In this document: positions 8,599 through 17,062 of the stretch, one piece after another
Position numbering within the stretch: the stretch's first letter is position 1
Layout of the letters: each line of letters starts with the position of its first letter
From: Candidatus Brachythrix odensensis
GTDB taxonomy: Bacteria; Chloroflexota; Anaerolineae; J036; Brachytrichaceae
DNA: 64,000 nt
Direction of reading: 5' to 3'
Assembly: GCA_016714465.1 (NCBI GenBank)
Contig: JADKDT010000012.1
Span: forward strand, 29,104 to 93,103
Program-made: the position numbers and the translations under genes
Notes under the pieces: model-generated
The model's input: the letters and a program-made list of their open reading frames with translations, nothing else
What the model was told of the DNA's origin: nothing
The model's database searches: none

Positions 8599-9588
8599 AT
8601 GACAACCCATATCGTCTACGCCTTCGGGGATGCCTCGGGCAATCCCATCGAGCGCGGCATTCTGGCTGGCCAGGATGTCGACTTCGCCTACTCCAATGGT
8701 GTCGATTCGGCTGAATCGCGAGCCATTCTGGGCCAGGCCGACATCCTCGTCATCTCGCTGGAGAAGATCACCGGCGAGGTGATGGATGCCATGCCCAACT
8801 GCCGGCTGATCAGCCGCCTGGGCGTCGGGATCGACAACATCGACACCGCCGCCGCCACAAAGCGCGGCATCTGGGTGGGCAATATCCCGGATTACGGCAC
8901 CGACGAAGTCGCCACCCATGCCATCGCCCTGGTCATGACCCTGATGCGCGGCATCCGCGGCCTCGCGGACAACACCCGGGCCGGGCGCTGGGAATCCGCC
9001 GCGATGCGCCCCATTCACCGCCTGACCGCCACGCCCCTTGGCGTCATGGGCTTCGGCCGCATCGGCCGCAGCGCCGGAAGCAAGGGCAAGGGCCTGGGCA
9101 TGCGCGTCATCGCCTACGACCCCTTCCTCTCGGATGATCAGATTCGGGCCGCGGGCGCGGAGCCGGTGACCCAGGATGAGCTCTTCAAGCAATCGGACTT
9201 CATCACCCTGCACCTGCCGCTGGATGAAAAGACCCGCCACACCATCAACGCCCGCACGATCGGGCTGATGAAGCCAAATGCCTGCCTGGTCAACACCGCC
9301 CGGGGCGGGCTGGTGGATGAAGCGGCTTTGTTGGACGCGGTCCGGGCTGCCCGCATCAAGGGGGCCGCCCTCGATGTGCTCAGCATCGAGCCGCCGCCGG
9401 CCGATAACGAGGTCCTGCAAGCCTTGATGCGCCACGAGCGCGTCATCGTCACCCCTCATACGGCCTGGTACTCGGAAGAATCCCAGATCGACATGCGCAC
9501 CCGCGCGGCGGAGGACATCCTGCGCGCGCTGAAGGGCGAGAAGCCGCGCATGCCGGTCAATGACGTCAGCGAGGTGAAACGTGGCTGA
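8599..9588 (+). CDS. D-isomer-specific 2-hydroxyacid dehydrogenase family protein
   Basis: A 329-residue NAD-dependent dehydrogenase of the phosphoglycerate dehydrogenase/C-terminal-binding-protein type. It has the nucleotide-binding GFGRIGR (151-157) and the catalytic triad Arg235 (TARGG), Glu264 (SIEPP) and His287 (TPHTAWYS). It lacks the extra C-terminal domains of biosynthetic SerA, so a catabolic role on a 2-hydroxy acid is more likely. It is the first gene of the plus-strand operon and overlaps the next gene by 8 bases. Confidence 0.88.
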   Translation: MTTHIVYAFGDASGNPIERGILAGQDVDFAYSNGVDSAESRAILGQADILVISLEKITGEVMDAMPNCRLISRLGVGIDNIDTAAATKRGIWVGNIPDYGTDEVATHAIALVMTLMRGIRGLADNTRAGRWESAAMRPIHRLTATPLGVMGFGRIGRSAGSKGKGLGMRVIAYDPFLSDDQIRAAGAEPVTQDELFKQSDFITLHLPLDEKTRHTINARTIGLMKPNACLVNTARGGLVDEAALLDAVRAARIKGAALDVLSIEPPPADNEVLQALMRHERVIVTPHTAWYSEESQIDMRTRAAEDILRALKGEKPRMPVNDVSEVKRG

Positions 9589-10564
9589 AAAATTCCTGGT
9601 GACGGGCGCGCTCGGCTGCATTGGCGCGTGGACGGTCAAGCGCCTGGTCGCTGAAGGCGTCCCGGTCTGGACTTACGATCTGCCGGGCGAGCCGCATCGC
9701 CTGCGTCTGATCATGGACGATGCCGCGCTGGCGAAGGTCAATTTCATCCATGGCGACATCACCGATGCCGCGGCTTTTGAGCAGGCCGTCGCCGCCAATG
9801 GCATCACCCACGTCGTGCATCTGGCCGCGCTTCAGGTCCCCTTTGTGCGGGCCGATCCGCTGGCCGGGGCGCGGGTGAACGTGGTCGGCACAACGGTCGT
9901 TCTCGAGTCTGTTCGGCGCCACAAGGCCGAGATCCAGGGTCTCGTGTATGCCAGCTCGGTCGGCGTGTATGGCGGGCCCGATCTGTATCCCGACGGCACG
10001 CTGTATCAGGATTCGCCCCAGTTCCCGCTCAACCTGTATGGCGTCTTCAAGCAGGCTAACGAAGGCACCGCCCGCATCTACGCCCAGGATTGGGGCGTCA
10101 ACAGCATCGGCATCCGGCCGTATGTGCTGTATGGCCCCGGCCGCGACCAGGGTATGACCTCCACCCCGACCAAGGCCATGCTGGCCGCCGCGGCGGGCCG
10201 GGCCTATCGCATCTCCTACGGTGGGACGGTCGTGTTCCAGTACGCCGATGACTGCGCCCGGGCCTTCATCCAGGCCGCCCGGGCCGGGGTCAAGGGCGCG
10301 CCGGTCTACAACCTGGGCGGCACGGAGGCCGCCATCGGCTCGGTCGTCGACGCCATCGACGCCGCCGCGCCGGAGATGAAGGGCCAAATCACCTATAACC
10401 CCGAGGCCCTGGCCCTGCCCCCGCATGTCGATCCCGCGCCGCTCGAGGCCGCCATCGGCGGGCTGCGCTGGACGCCGCTGGGGGATGGCGTGCGCCAGAC
10501 CATCGACATATTCCGGAACGCCATCGCGGCGGGCAAGGTCAACGTCGACCGGATCCTGGCCTGA
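9581..10564 (+). CDS. NAD-dependent epimerase/dehydratase family protein
   Basis: An extended SDR of 327 residues with TGALGCIG (8-15), the serine-containing ASSVGVYG segment (about 124-131) and YGVFK (Tyr153, Lys157). The GTG start at 9581 lies inside the end of the upstream dehydrogenase, behind GAGGTG. In a catabolic operon, members of this family often oxidise sugars or sugar acids (uronate dehydrogenase-like) rather than nucleotide sugars. It probably works on the same substrate as its neighbours. Confidence 0.85.
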   Translation: MAEKFLVTGALGCIGAWTVKRLVAEGVPVWTYDLPGEPHRLRLIMDDAALAKVNFIHGDITDAAAFEQAVAANGITHVVHLAALQVPFVRADPLAGARVNVVGTTVVLESVRRHKAEIQGLVYASSVGVYGGPDLYPDGTLYQDSPQFPLNLYGVFKQANEGTARIYAQDWGVNSIGIRPYVLYGPGRDQGMTSTPTKAMLAAAAGRAYRISYGGTVVFQYADDCARAFIQAARAGVKGAPVYNLGGTEAAIGSVVDAIDAAAPEMKGQITYNPEALALPPHVDPAPLEAAIGGLRWTPLGDGVRQTIDIFRNAIAAGKVNVDRILA

Positions 10565-10606
10565 GCGGGCCAACGGCACAGATTCATCAACAACGCGCGC
10601 AGGTCA

Positions 10607-11308
10607 ATGGACAGTCCTTCCACCGCGACGTCGACGCTGGCCGATCCGATCACGACCCGAACCCTGAGCGATCAGGCTACCGAGCGGCTGCGTGAGGCGA
10701 TCCAGACCGGCGCTCTTGCGCCGGGTGATCTGCTGGTGGAGCGGGTGCTGGCCGGCCAGCTCGGGATGAGCCGGGTGCCGGTGCGCGAGGCCATCCAGCG
10801 ACTGACCGAGGAAGGCCTGGTCAAGCGCGCGGCCAGCCGCGGGGCAGTCGTGTATCTGCCGCCACCCAGCGAAGTTGAAGAGATCACCGCGATCCGGATC
10901 GTGCTGGAGCAGTTTGTGGCCGAGCGGGTGGCCCAGCACTGGGCGCCCGCCGCGGAGACGACCCTGGCCGCGATCGTGGATCGCATGCGCGAGGGCGTCC
11001 GGGCGCGCGACCGCCACCGCCTGTCGCGCCTGGATACCGAGTTCCACGCCGCCACCTGGCGCATCGCCGCGCATGGGGTGTTGATGGAGATGGTCTCGAG
11101 CCTGCGCCGGCGGGTGGCCCGCCTGCTCGATGAGACCGTGGCATTGATGGCCGATGACGCCCTGCCGGGCATCATCGACGCGCACGAAAAACTGATGGCC
11201 GTGTTTCGGGCCGGCGACGCGGTTGAAGCGCGGGACGAAATGCGCCGGCATATCGAAACGGGCCAGGCCCGTATTTTGAACGTCTACAAGGGGAGATACC
11301 AGCCATGA
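10607..11308 (+). CDS. GntR-family regulator with FCD ligand-binding domain
   Basis: A 233-residue transcription factor. The N-terminal winged helix (about 20-85) contains LAGQLGMSRVPVREAIQRL, which is diagnostic for GntR. The C-terminal FCD domain keeps the metal-site pattern: LDTEFH, then DAHEKLM and RRHIE. FCD regulators usually sense sugar acids or other carboxylates. It sits inside the operon and overlaps E1 alpha by four bases (ATGA), so it probably regulates these genes and the divergent FAH gene. Confidence 0.92.
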   Translation: MDSPSTATSTLADPITTRTLSDQATERLREAIQTGALAPGDLLVERVLAGQLGMSRVPVREAIQRLTEEGLVKRAASRGAVVYLPPPSEVEEITAIRIVLEQFVAERVAQHWAPAAETTLAAIVDRMREGVRARDRHRLSRLDTEFHAATWRIAAHGVLMEMVSSLRRRVARLLDETVALMADDALPGIIDAHEKLMAVFRAGDAVEARDEMRRHIETGQARILNVYKGRYQP

Positions 11309-12273
11309 AAGTGACAAAGGATCAAGCATTAGCGTTGTACCGCATGCTGCAAACCATTCGGCAGTCCGAGGAGGGGCTGGCCCGCCAATATGCGGCCGGT
11401 TTCATCCACGGAGCATGCCACACCTATGTCGGCGAGGAGGCGATCGCCACGGGCGTGTGCGCCCACCTCGACTATAACGACGCGATCTTCAGCACCCATC
11501 GCGGGCACGGCCACGCGCTGGCCAAGGGCGTCTCGCCCCGCGAGTTGTTTGCCGAGCTGTATGGGCGCGAGACCGGCGTCTCACATGGCCGGGGCGGCAG
11601 CATGCACCTGTTCAAGCCCGAGGTTGGGATGATGGGGACCAGCGGCATCGTCGCGCCCTGCATCCTGCAGGCCACGGGCGCGGGTTACTCGTTCAAGTTG
11701 CGGGGTGTGCCGCATGTCGGGGCGGCTTTCTTTGGGGATGGCGCTTCGAACAACGGCGCCTTTCACGAGGGCCTCAACCTGGCCGCGATCTACCAGTTGC
11801 CGGTCGTGTTCGTGTGCGAGAACAACCAGTTCGCCACCGAAATCGCCTTCAGCTACGCCACCCGCAACACCGACGTGTGGAAGAAGGCCGAGAACTACGG
11901 CATGCCCGGCGTATGCGTCGACGGCAATGATGTCCTGGCGGTTCACGCCGCGGCCGGCGAAGCGGTCGAGCGCGCGCGGGCCGGCGGCGGGCCGACCCTG
12001 ATCGAGGCCAAGACCTACCGCACCCGCCCCCACTCCGAGGGCATGCGCGACGGCGGGTATCGCTCGCTCGAGGAAATCGAAGCCTGGAAGAAGCGCGACC
12101 CGATCAAGATCCTGACCCAGAAGCTCATGATCGAGAACATCGTGCCCCAAAGCGAACTGGATGCGATCGCCGAGGAAATCCGGCTCGTGGTCGAAGACGC
12201 GGCCGAGTTCGCCAAGAACAGCCCCTATCCCGACGGCGCGACCGCGCTGCAGCACGTTTACGCGGAGGCCTGA
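11305..12273 (+). CDS. 2-oxoacid/acetoin dehydrogenase complex, E1 alpha subunit
   Basis: A 322-residue thiamine-diphosphate-dependent E1 alpha subunit (AcoA/PdhA family). It has STHRGHGHALAKG (63-75), HGRGGSMH (94-101) and the ThDP/Mg motif starting at GDG (144-146) and ending at ENN (172-174). The later YRTRPHSEGMRDG loop corresponds to the region phosphorylated in mammalian E1. With the next gene it decarboxylates a 2-oxo acid and passes the acyl group to lipoyl-E2. It is coupled to the GntR gene. Pyruvate, acetoin or a longer 2-oxo acid are all possible substrates. Confidence 0.93.
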   Translation: MKVTKDQALALYRMLQTIRQSEEGLARQYAAGFIHGACHTYVGEEAIATGVCAHLDYNDAIFSTHRGHGHALAKGVSPRELFAELYGRETGVSHGRGGSMHLFKPEVGMMGTSGIVAPCILQATGAGYSFKLRGVPHVGAAFFGDGASNNGAFHEGLNLAAIYQLPVVFVCENNQFATEIAFSYATRNTDVWKKAENYGMPGVCVDGNDVLAVHAAAGEAVERARAGGGPTLIEAKTYRTRPHSEGMRDGGYRSLEEIEAWKKRDPIKILTQKLMIENIVPQSELDAIAEEIRLVVEDAAEFAKNSPYPDGATALQHVYAEA

Positions 12274-12279
12274 TCCAAA

Positions 12280-13263
12280 ATGCGAGAAATCACCTATACC
12301 GCCGCCGCCCGCGAGGCCCTGGCCGAGCGGATGGCCGTCGATCCCACCATCTTTGTCGTCGGCGAGGGCATTGGCCCGCGCGGCGGCAACTTCGGGACCA
12401 CCCTCGGGCTGTATGAGAAGTACGGCGCGATGCGCCTGGCCGACACGCCCATCAGCGAGCGCGGCTTTGTCGGCATGTGTTGCGGCGCGGCCATGACCGG
12501 CGCGCGGCCGGTCGTCGACTTCATGATGGTCGACTTCATCCTGGACGCGTTTGGCGAGATCTTCAACCAGGTCGCCAAGATGCAATACATGAGCAGCGGC
12601 CGGCTGAGGATGCCCCTGCTGATTCGGGGTTGCATTGGGATCGGCGGCAGCGCCGCCACCCACCACTCGGGCAGCTACCTGCCCCAGTTCAGCAACATCC
12701 CCGGCCTGCGGGTGGTCATCCCGACCACGCCGTATGACGCCAAGGGCCTGATGAAGACGGCCCTGACCTGCAACGATCCGGTGCTGTTTCTCGAGCACAA
12801 GAACCTGATGGCGATGAAGGGCCCGGTTCCCGAGCCGGAAGAGGATTACTACATCCCGTTTGGGCAGGCCCGCATCGCGCGCGAAGGCAAGGATGTCACG
12901 GTCGTGGCTCTGACCCTGATGGTGCGCAAAACGCTGGAAGCCGCTGAGGCCCTGGCCAAGGAAGGCATCTCGGTCGAGGTCATCGACCCGCGCACGGTCT
13001 CGCCCCTCGACACCGACACGATCCTGGAGTCGGTCAAGAAGACCGGCCGGCTGATGGTTATCGACGAGAGCTTCCAGCCGTGCGGGATCGGGGCCGAGAT
13101 CGCCGCACAGATCATGGACAAGGGTTTTGACGAGCTGGACGCGCCGGTCCGCCGGATGAATGGCGGGTTCACCCCCACGCCCTACAGCCCGTCGCTCGAA
13201 GCCGCGATCGTGCCCAACCCCAAGACCATCGCCCAGGCGATCCGCGACTTGATCAAGGAGTAG
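12280..13263 (+). CDS. 2-oxoacid/acetoin dehydrogenase complex, E1 beta subunit
   Basis: A 327-residue E1 beta (transketolase-type) subunit of the AcoB/PdhB family. It contains ISERGFVGMCCGAAM, an FMMVDFILDAFGEIFNQVAK stretch and the C-terminal transketolase domain (SVEVIDPRTVSPLDTDTI). It starts six bases after the alpha gene and ends two bases before E2, so the three are one translation unit. Confidence 0.94.
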   Translation: MREITYTAAAREALAERMAVDPTIFVVGEGIGPRGGNFGTTLGLYEKYGAMRLADTPISERGFVGMCCGAAMTGARPVVDFMMVDFILDAFGEIFNQVAKMQYMSSGRLRMPLLIRGCIGIGGSAATHHSGSYLPQFSNIPGLRVVIPTTPYDAKGLMKTALTCNDPVLFLEHKNLMAMKGPVPEPEEDYYIPFGQARIAREGKDVTVVALTLMVRKTLEAAEALAKEGISVEVIDPRTVSPLDTDTILESVKKTGRLMVIDESFQPCGIGAEIAAQIMDKGFDELDAPVRRMNGGFTPTPYSPSLEAAIVPNPKTIAQAIRDLIKE

Positions 13264-13265
13264 GC

Positions 13266-14726
13266 ATGGCGGTCGAAATCGTATTGCCCCGCCTGGGCTG
13301 GACGATGGAGGAAGGCACCTTCGTCGAGTGGCTGAAGAAGGACGGCGATGAGGTCAAGCCCGGCGATCTCATCTACGTGGTCGAGAGTGACAAGACCACG
13401 GCCGAGGTCGAGAATTTCGACACCGGCATTCTGCGCATCGTTCCAAACGGCCCGGCCGCCGGCGCGCGCATCCCGGTCGGTTTCCTGCTGGCCTATGTCG
13501 CCAAGCCGGGCGAAGTGCTGCCGTTTGAGGGTGGTGCGGGGACCGGCGCGGTCCCTGAGCCCGTCGAACGGGCCGCGCCGGTCCCTGCGCCGGCCCTTCG
13601 ACAAGCTCAGGGACCGGCACAGGAACCGGCGGCGTCCAGCAACGGAACGGCCCCGACGGGGAAGACCCCAACCATCAGCCCCCGCGCGCGCAAAGTGGCC
13701 GGGCAGCTCGGGGTGGACTGGTCCGGCCTGAAGGGCAGTGGCTCGACCGGCCGGATTGTCGAGCGGGATGTGCGCGCTGCGGCTGCTGCAGCGGCCGCCG
13801 CCATCGCCGCCGCGCCCAAGGTCAACGCCACGCCGGTCGCGATGCGGGCCGCCGCCGACCTGGGGGTCGACCTGGCGGCTTTGGCTGCAACGATGCCCGG
13901 CAAGCGCATCGAACGCGCTGACGTGGAACGTTATGCGGCTGAAAAACGCGCCCCGGCCGGAAAGGCGCCGGTCCCCGAGCTTGTCGAGGGGCCGGCCCTT
14001 CGACAAGCTCAGGGCCCGGCCCCCGTGGCCGCAGCTGCCTCCCGCAAGCCGATGTCGAGCACGCGCAAGCTCATCGCCGAGCGCATGATGACGACCCTGC
14101 GGACGGTAGCCCCGGTCACCCTGACCACCGAGGTGGACGCGACCGAGCTGGTCAAGCTGCGCGAGTCGCTCAAGGCCGACGCGGCCAACAGCGGGGGCGA
14201 GGTCCCGTCGTACAACGACCTGCTGGCCAAGATCGCGGCCACGGCCCTGTCCGCCCATCCGCAGATCAACGCCCGGATCGAGGGCGACGAGATCGTGACC
14301 GAGGCGTCGGCCCACATCGGGATCGCCGTTGACACCGATCGCGGGTTGCTGGTGGTCGTGGTGCGCGACGCGCAGGACAAGACCGTGCGCCAGATCGCCC
14401 AGGCCTCGAAGGAAGTCATCGCCCGGGCCAAGGACGGCAAGGCGACGATGAACGACCTGCGCGGCAGCACGTTCAGCATCACCAATCTGGGCGTCTACGA
14501 CATCGACGCCTTCACCCCGATCATCAACGCGCCCGAGTGCGCGATCCTGGGGGTGGGGCGAATCGTGGCCAAGCCGGTGATCATCAAGGACAAGGTCAAG
14601 GCCCGCAAGATGCTGGCCCTCAGCCTGACCTTCGACCACCGCCTGGTCGACGGCGCGCCGGCCGCACGCTTTCTGCAGCGGATCAAGCAGTTGATCGAAA
14701 CGCCGTATCTGTGGCTGGCGGCGTAG
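13266..14726 (+). CDS. Dihydrolipoyl acyltransferase, E2 of the 2-oxoacid dehydrogenase complex, with repeat-derived linkers
   Basis: A 486-residue E2 acyltransferase. The lipoyl domain (1-78) carries ESDKTT, with Lys43 as the lipoylated residue. Two peripheral-subunit-binding-like domains follow (ISPRARKVAGQLGV and TPVAMRAAADLGV), then the catalytic domain with DHRLVDG (His458, Asp462). Both interdomain linkers contain a DNA palindrome (13553-13612 and 13974-14014) translated in frame as PEPVERA...ALRQAQGPA and PELVEGPALRQAQGPA. These resemble mobile intragenic repeats rather than native linker. No E3 gene is nearby, so E3 must be supplied from elsewhere. Confidence 0.92.
   Translation: MAVEIVLPRLGWTMEEGTFVEWLKKDGDEVKPGDLIYVVESDKTTAEVENFDTGILRIVPNGPAAGARIPVGFLLAYVAKPGEVLPFEGGAGTGAVPEPVERAAPVPAPALRQAQGPAQEPAASSNGTAPTGKTPTISPRARKVAGQLGVDWSGLKGSGSTGRIVERDVRAAAAAAAAAIAAAPKVNATPVAMRAAADLGVDLAALAATMPGKRIERADVERYAAEKRAPAGKAPVPELVEGPALRQAQGPAPVAAAASRKPMSSTRKLIAERMMTTLRTVAPVTLTTEVDATELVKLRESLKADAANSGGEVPSYNDLLAKIAATALSAHPQINARIEGDEIVTEASAHIGIAVDTDRGLLVVVVRDAQDKTVRQIAQASKEVIARAKDGKATMNDLRGSTFSITNLGVYDIDAFTPIINAPECAILGVGRIVAKPVIIKDKVKARKMLALSLTFDHRLVDGAPAARFLQRIKQLIETPYLWLAA
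13553..13612. repeat. Intragenic palindromic repeat, copy 1 (in the E2 gene)
   Basis: CCCTGAGCCCGTCGAACGGG (from 13553) pairs with CCCTTCGACAAGCTCAGGG (ending 13612), with about 17 bases between the arms. It lies in the linker between the lipoyl and first binding domain and keeps the reading frame. Confidence 0.8.
13974..14014. repeat. Intragenic palindromic repeat, copy 2 (in the E2 gene)
   Basis: CCCGAGCTTGTCGAGGGGCC (13974-13993) is followed directly by GGCCCTTCGACAAGCTCAGG (from 13994), giving a near-perfect 20 bp palindrome. It lies in the linker before the catalytic domain. The right arm is identical to that of copy 1. Confidence 0.85.
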
Positions 14727-14738
14727 AACACACGGTGG

Positions 14739-14826
14739 GGTAGGGGCCGGTCGCGACCCGCCCCTACCGTCCGTACGAAACAGACCTCGCGGGTCTCAAA
14801 GACCCGCGAGGTCTTTCGTTTCGTTT
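14739..14826 (+). terminator. Rho-independent terminator after the E2 gene, with a second hairpin upstream
   Basis: A 13 bp GC-rich stem (14783-14795 with 14801-14813, five-base loop TCAAA) is followed by TTTCGTTTCGTTT on the plus strand. A second hairpin (14739-14747 with 14760-14768) lies just before it. Together they should end the dehydrogenase operon and separate it from the convergent MDR gene. Confidence 0.85.
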
Positions 14827-14831
14827 CCCCC

Positions 14832-15812
14832 TCAATCTCCTTGCACGCTGATGACGACCTTCCCCGCCGCATGGCCCTGTTCGAGATAGGCCAGGGCTTC
14901 GGGAACCGCGTTCAGCGGGTAGCGTTTGTCGATGACGGGTTTGACCTTGCCGGCCTCCAGAAGCCCGGCGACAAAGGCAAGGTCCGCCGTGTTCGGCTTC
15001 GCCATCAGGCTCTTCATCTTCCGGTCCCCGGTCATCGACATCAACGGCCCGAGCAGCATCGCCTGCATCAACTGAGACATCGCGCCCCCCGTCATCACGT
15101 AGACCCCGTTCGGGCTCAGCGCGCGCTGGTAGTCCGATATCGAGCGGTTTCCATTGGCGGCCAGAATCAGGTCGTAGCGCTGCCCGTTGCGGGTGAAGTC
15201 TTCCCGGGTGTAGTCGATGACGTGATCGGCGCCCAGGGCGCGCAGCCCGTCCAGCTTGCGGGTGCTGGCGACCGCTGTCACCTCGGCCCCGAGCGCCTTT
15301 GCGATCTGAACCGCGAAGCTGCCCACCCCGCCCGATGCGCCGTTGACCAGCACCTTCTGACCCGCCTGAATCTTCCCGATGTTGCGCAGACCCTGCAGCG
15401 CCGTGACCGCCGCCATCGGCGTCGCGGCGGCGGCTTCAAACGTGATTTTGGCTGGCTTTGCGACTAGCGCGCTTTCAGGGACCGCGACATATTCGGCGAA
15501 GGCGCCCCGCCCGCAGTTGGACAGATCGCCAAAGACGGCGTCGCCGGGCCGAAACAGGGTGACAGCGTTACCGACGGACTCAACCCTCCCGGCCATGTCC
15601 TCGCCGAGGATGCTCGGCTTGGGTTTTTGCAGTCCGCCGAGCATCATCCGCACCGGGAATGGCTCGCCCCGGACGAGATGCCAGTCCGCCGCGTTCAACG
15701 CGGCGGCATGGACCTTCACCAGCACGTCGTTGTCTTTCAGAACGGGCTGTTCAACTTCCTGGAACTGCAGAACATCGGGCGGGCCATACTTGGCGAATAC
15801 GATTGCTTTCAT
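14832..15812 (-). CDS. Zinc-independent MDR oxidoreductase, quinone-reductase-like
   Basis: A 326-residue medium-chain dehydrogenase. The GroES-like N-terminal domain (KYGPPDVLQFQEVEQP) has none of the zinc ligands of alcohol dehydrogenases. The Rossmann part carries NGASGGVGSFAVQIAKALGA, typical of NADPH:quinone reductase/enoyl reductase types. It probably reduces a small enone or quinone with NADPH. It stands alone and converges on the dehydrogenase operon. Confidence 0.88.
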   Translation of the reverse strand: MKAIVFAKYGPPDVLQFQEVEQPVLKDNDVLVKVHAAALNAADWHLVRGEPFPVRMMLGGLQKPKPSILGEDMAGRVESVGNAVTLFRPGDAVFGDLSNCGRGAFAEYVAVPESALVAKPAKITFEAAAATPMAAVTALQGLRNIGKIQAGQKVLVNGASGGVGSFAVQIAKALGAEVTAVASTRKLDGLRALGADHVIDYTREDFTRNGQRYDLILAANGNRSISDYQRALSPNGVYVMTGGAMSQLMQAMLLGPLMSMTGDRKMKSLMAKPNTADLAFVAGLLEAGKVKPVIDKRYPLNAVPEALAYLEQGHAAGKVVISVQGD

Positions 15813-15940
15813 ATGAATTTCCTTGCCGGAATCGCCGGCGCATTTTGGTTAGGGAACTTGGGGTTGATCCCGGACGGCGTCGGGGATATCACAAAGGCAA
15901 TACTGGCTTTGGGGATCCTTTGGCCTTTGCGGGAGCCAGA

Positions 15941-16624
15941 TCAATCAGGGGCTTGAGCTTTGACGCCCTTGATCAGAAGCCATACCGGGAAGGCGATTTC
16001 GAGAAACCCGAGCGAGCCCATCGCGGTAAACACGGCCTTGGCGTCGGGCATCAGGATGGTCCCGAAGCTCTGAACGAAATAAACCACCCCGACGAATACC
16101 AGCATGCCGCCCACGATGCGCGGCAGATAGCCGGAGCGATAGACCAGATATCCGAGCACGAGTAGATGCAGACCAAAGAACATCCCCCAGATCAGCACAC
16201 CCGCTTCATGCGCGCCGAGGAACAGCGACGCGAGCGCCTGCAATTGAGGCGGCGCGAGTGCGGCCACAGAGCCGGAACCGCTCAGCAGCAACACGACCAC
16301 AAAGTGATTGAGCAGATTGAGTCCCTGGATGATGGTCATGGCCAGCCGCGCAAACACGGCGATCAAAGCGAGGGTCTTGTTCACCGGCCTGACCAGTGTG
16401 TAGACGAGCGCGCACAACGCAATTTCGACCAGGAAGATCACGGCATCGCTGGCCATCGCCAGACGAAACATCGAGGCCGAGGAAACGATGTTGTTGGCGG
16501 TTGTGACGGCATCGCCCGGCACAATCAGGGTGGCGGGCACATACAGCATGCTGAATGGCGCTAATGCAACGAGGACGAGCATCAGCAGCCCGGTGATTCT
16601 GGCGGTGGTCTTGAGTGTGTTCAT
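15941..16624 (-). CDS. DUF4386 family integral membrane protein
   Basis: A 227-residue, strongly hydrophobic protein with about six to seven membrane segments. The pattern (TARITGLLMLVLVALAPFSM at the start, VVVLLLSGS and HLLVLGYLVYRSGYLPRIVG later) matches DUF4386 proteins, whose function is unknown. I chose the ATG at 16624, preceded by AAGGAA. It may be cotranscribed with the MDR gene 128 bases downstream. Confidence 0.8.
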   Translation of the reverse strand: MNTLKTTARITGLLMLVLVALAPFSMLYVPATLIVPGDAVTTANNIVSSASMFRLAMASDAVIFLVEIALCALVYTLVRPVNKTLALIAVFARLAMTIIQGLNLLNHFVVVLLLSGSGSVAALAPPQLQALASLFLGAHEAGVLIWGMFFGLHLLVLGYLVYRSGYLPRIVGGMLVFVGVVYFVQSFGTILMPDAKAVFTAMGSLGFLEIAFPVWLLIKGVKAQAPD

Positions 16625-16658
16625 CTTGTGATTCCTTGAAGCTATCCCAAAAACATCT

Positions 16659-16705
16659 GGCGAGATCACATTCCCCGCGCTTCGCGCTGGAGAGTGGGCT
16701 CTCGC
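16659..16705. repeat. Imperfect hairpin of the GGCGAGATCAC...CCCCGCG type
   Basis: GGCGAGATCAC with CCCCGCGCTTC (about 16659-16683) faces GGGCTCTCGCC (about 16696-16705). The same motif begins again at about 17039, where it is split by an inserted element. It lies between the DUF4386 and 78-residue genes. Confidence 0.5.
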
Positions 16706-16727
16706 CCCGCGTATTTTTGGACCACTT

Positions 16728-16964
16728 CTATTCCGATTCCTGATCGGGGGTGAGGCGATTGACTGCAAGCAAGGGCAGGCCCAGATCGCGCAGTCTCTTT
16801 AGCAAGCCGTACAGCGCCGCCTGGTCGGCGACCGGCCCGGTCAGGAGCGAGTCGCCGTTGTCTTCGAGGGTGATGATCAGGCCGTCAAATCCGTCGCTCC
16901 AACGGGGATCCAGATGGCCTTTGACCCTGAGTTGATAAACCTGTTCGCGCTGCGTGCTTGACAC
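16728..16964 (-). CDS. Small conserved protein, 78 residues
   Basis: The product starts MSSTQREQVYQLRVKGHLDP and continues through GFDGLIITLEDNGDSLLTGP to LLKRLRDLGLPLLAVNR. It has the shape of a compact alpha/beta protein: two strands, a TGPVADQAAL turn into a helix, and a last strand. I recall near-identical short proteins from many environmental bacteria next to regulators, but they have no assigned function. The ending 'difference then LRDLGLPLL' suggests a ferredoxin-like fold. No signal peptide or membrane segment is present. Confidence 0.75.
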   Translation of the reverse strand: MSSTQREQVYQLRVKGHLDPRWSDGFDGLIITLEDNGDSLLTGPVADQAALYGLLKRLRDLGLPLLAVNRLTPDQESE

Positions 16965-17062
16965 ACACGGACAATACGGGCGGCAGGCGGTGACGGATAG
17001 ACACTTTGGTGTCAGCGGCGGTGTTGTTCTTGAAAAATGGCGAGATCACGCTCCCCGCGCTT

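Noticed and set aside
8578..10579. Two minus-strand frames opposite the 2-hydroxyacid dehydrogenase and epimerase genes
   Set aside because: They have no domain features and lie antisense to two genes with all catalytic motifs.
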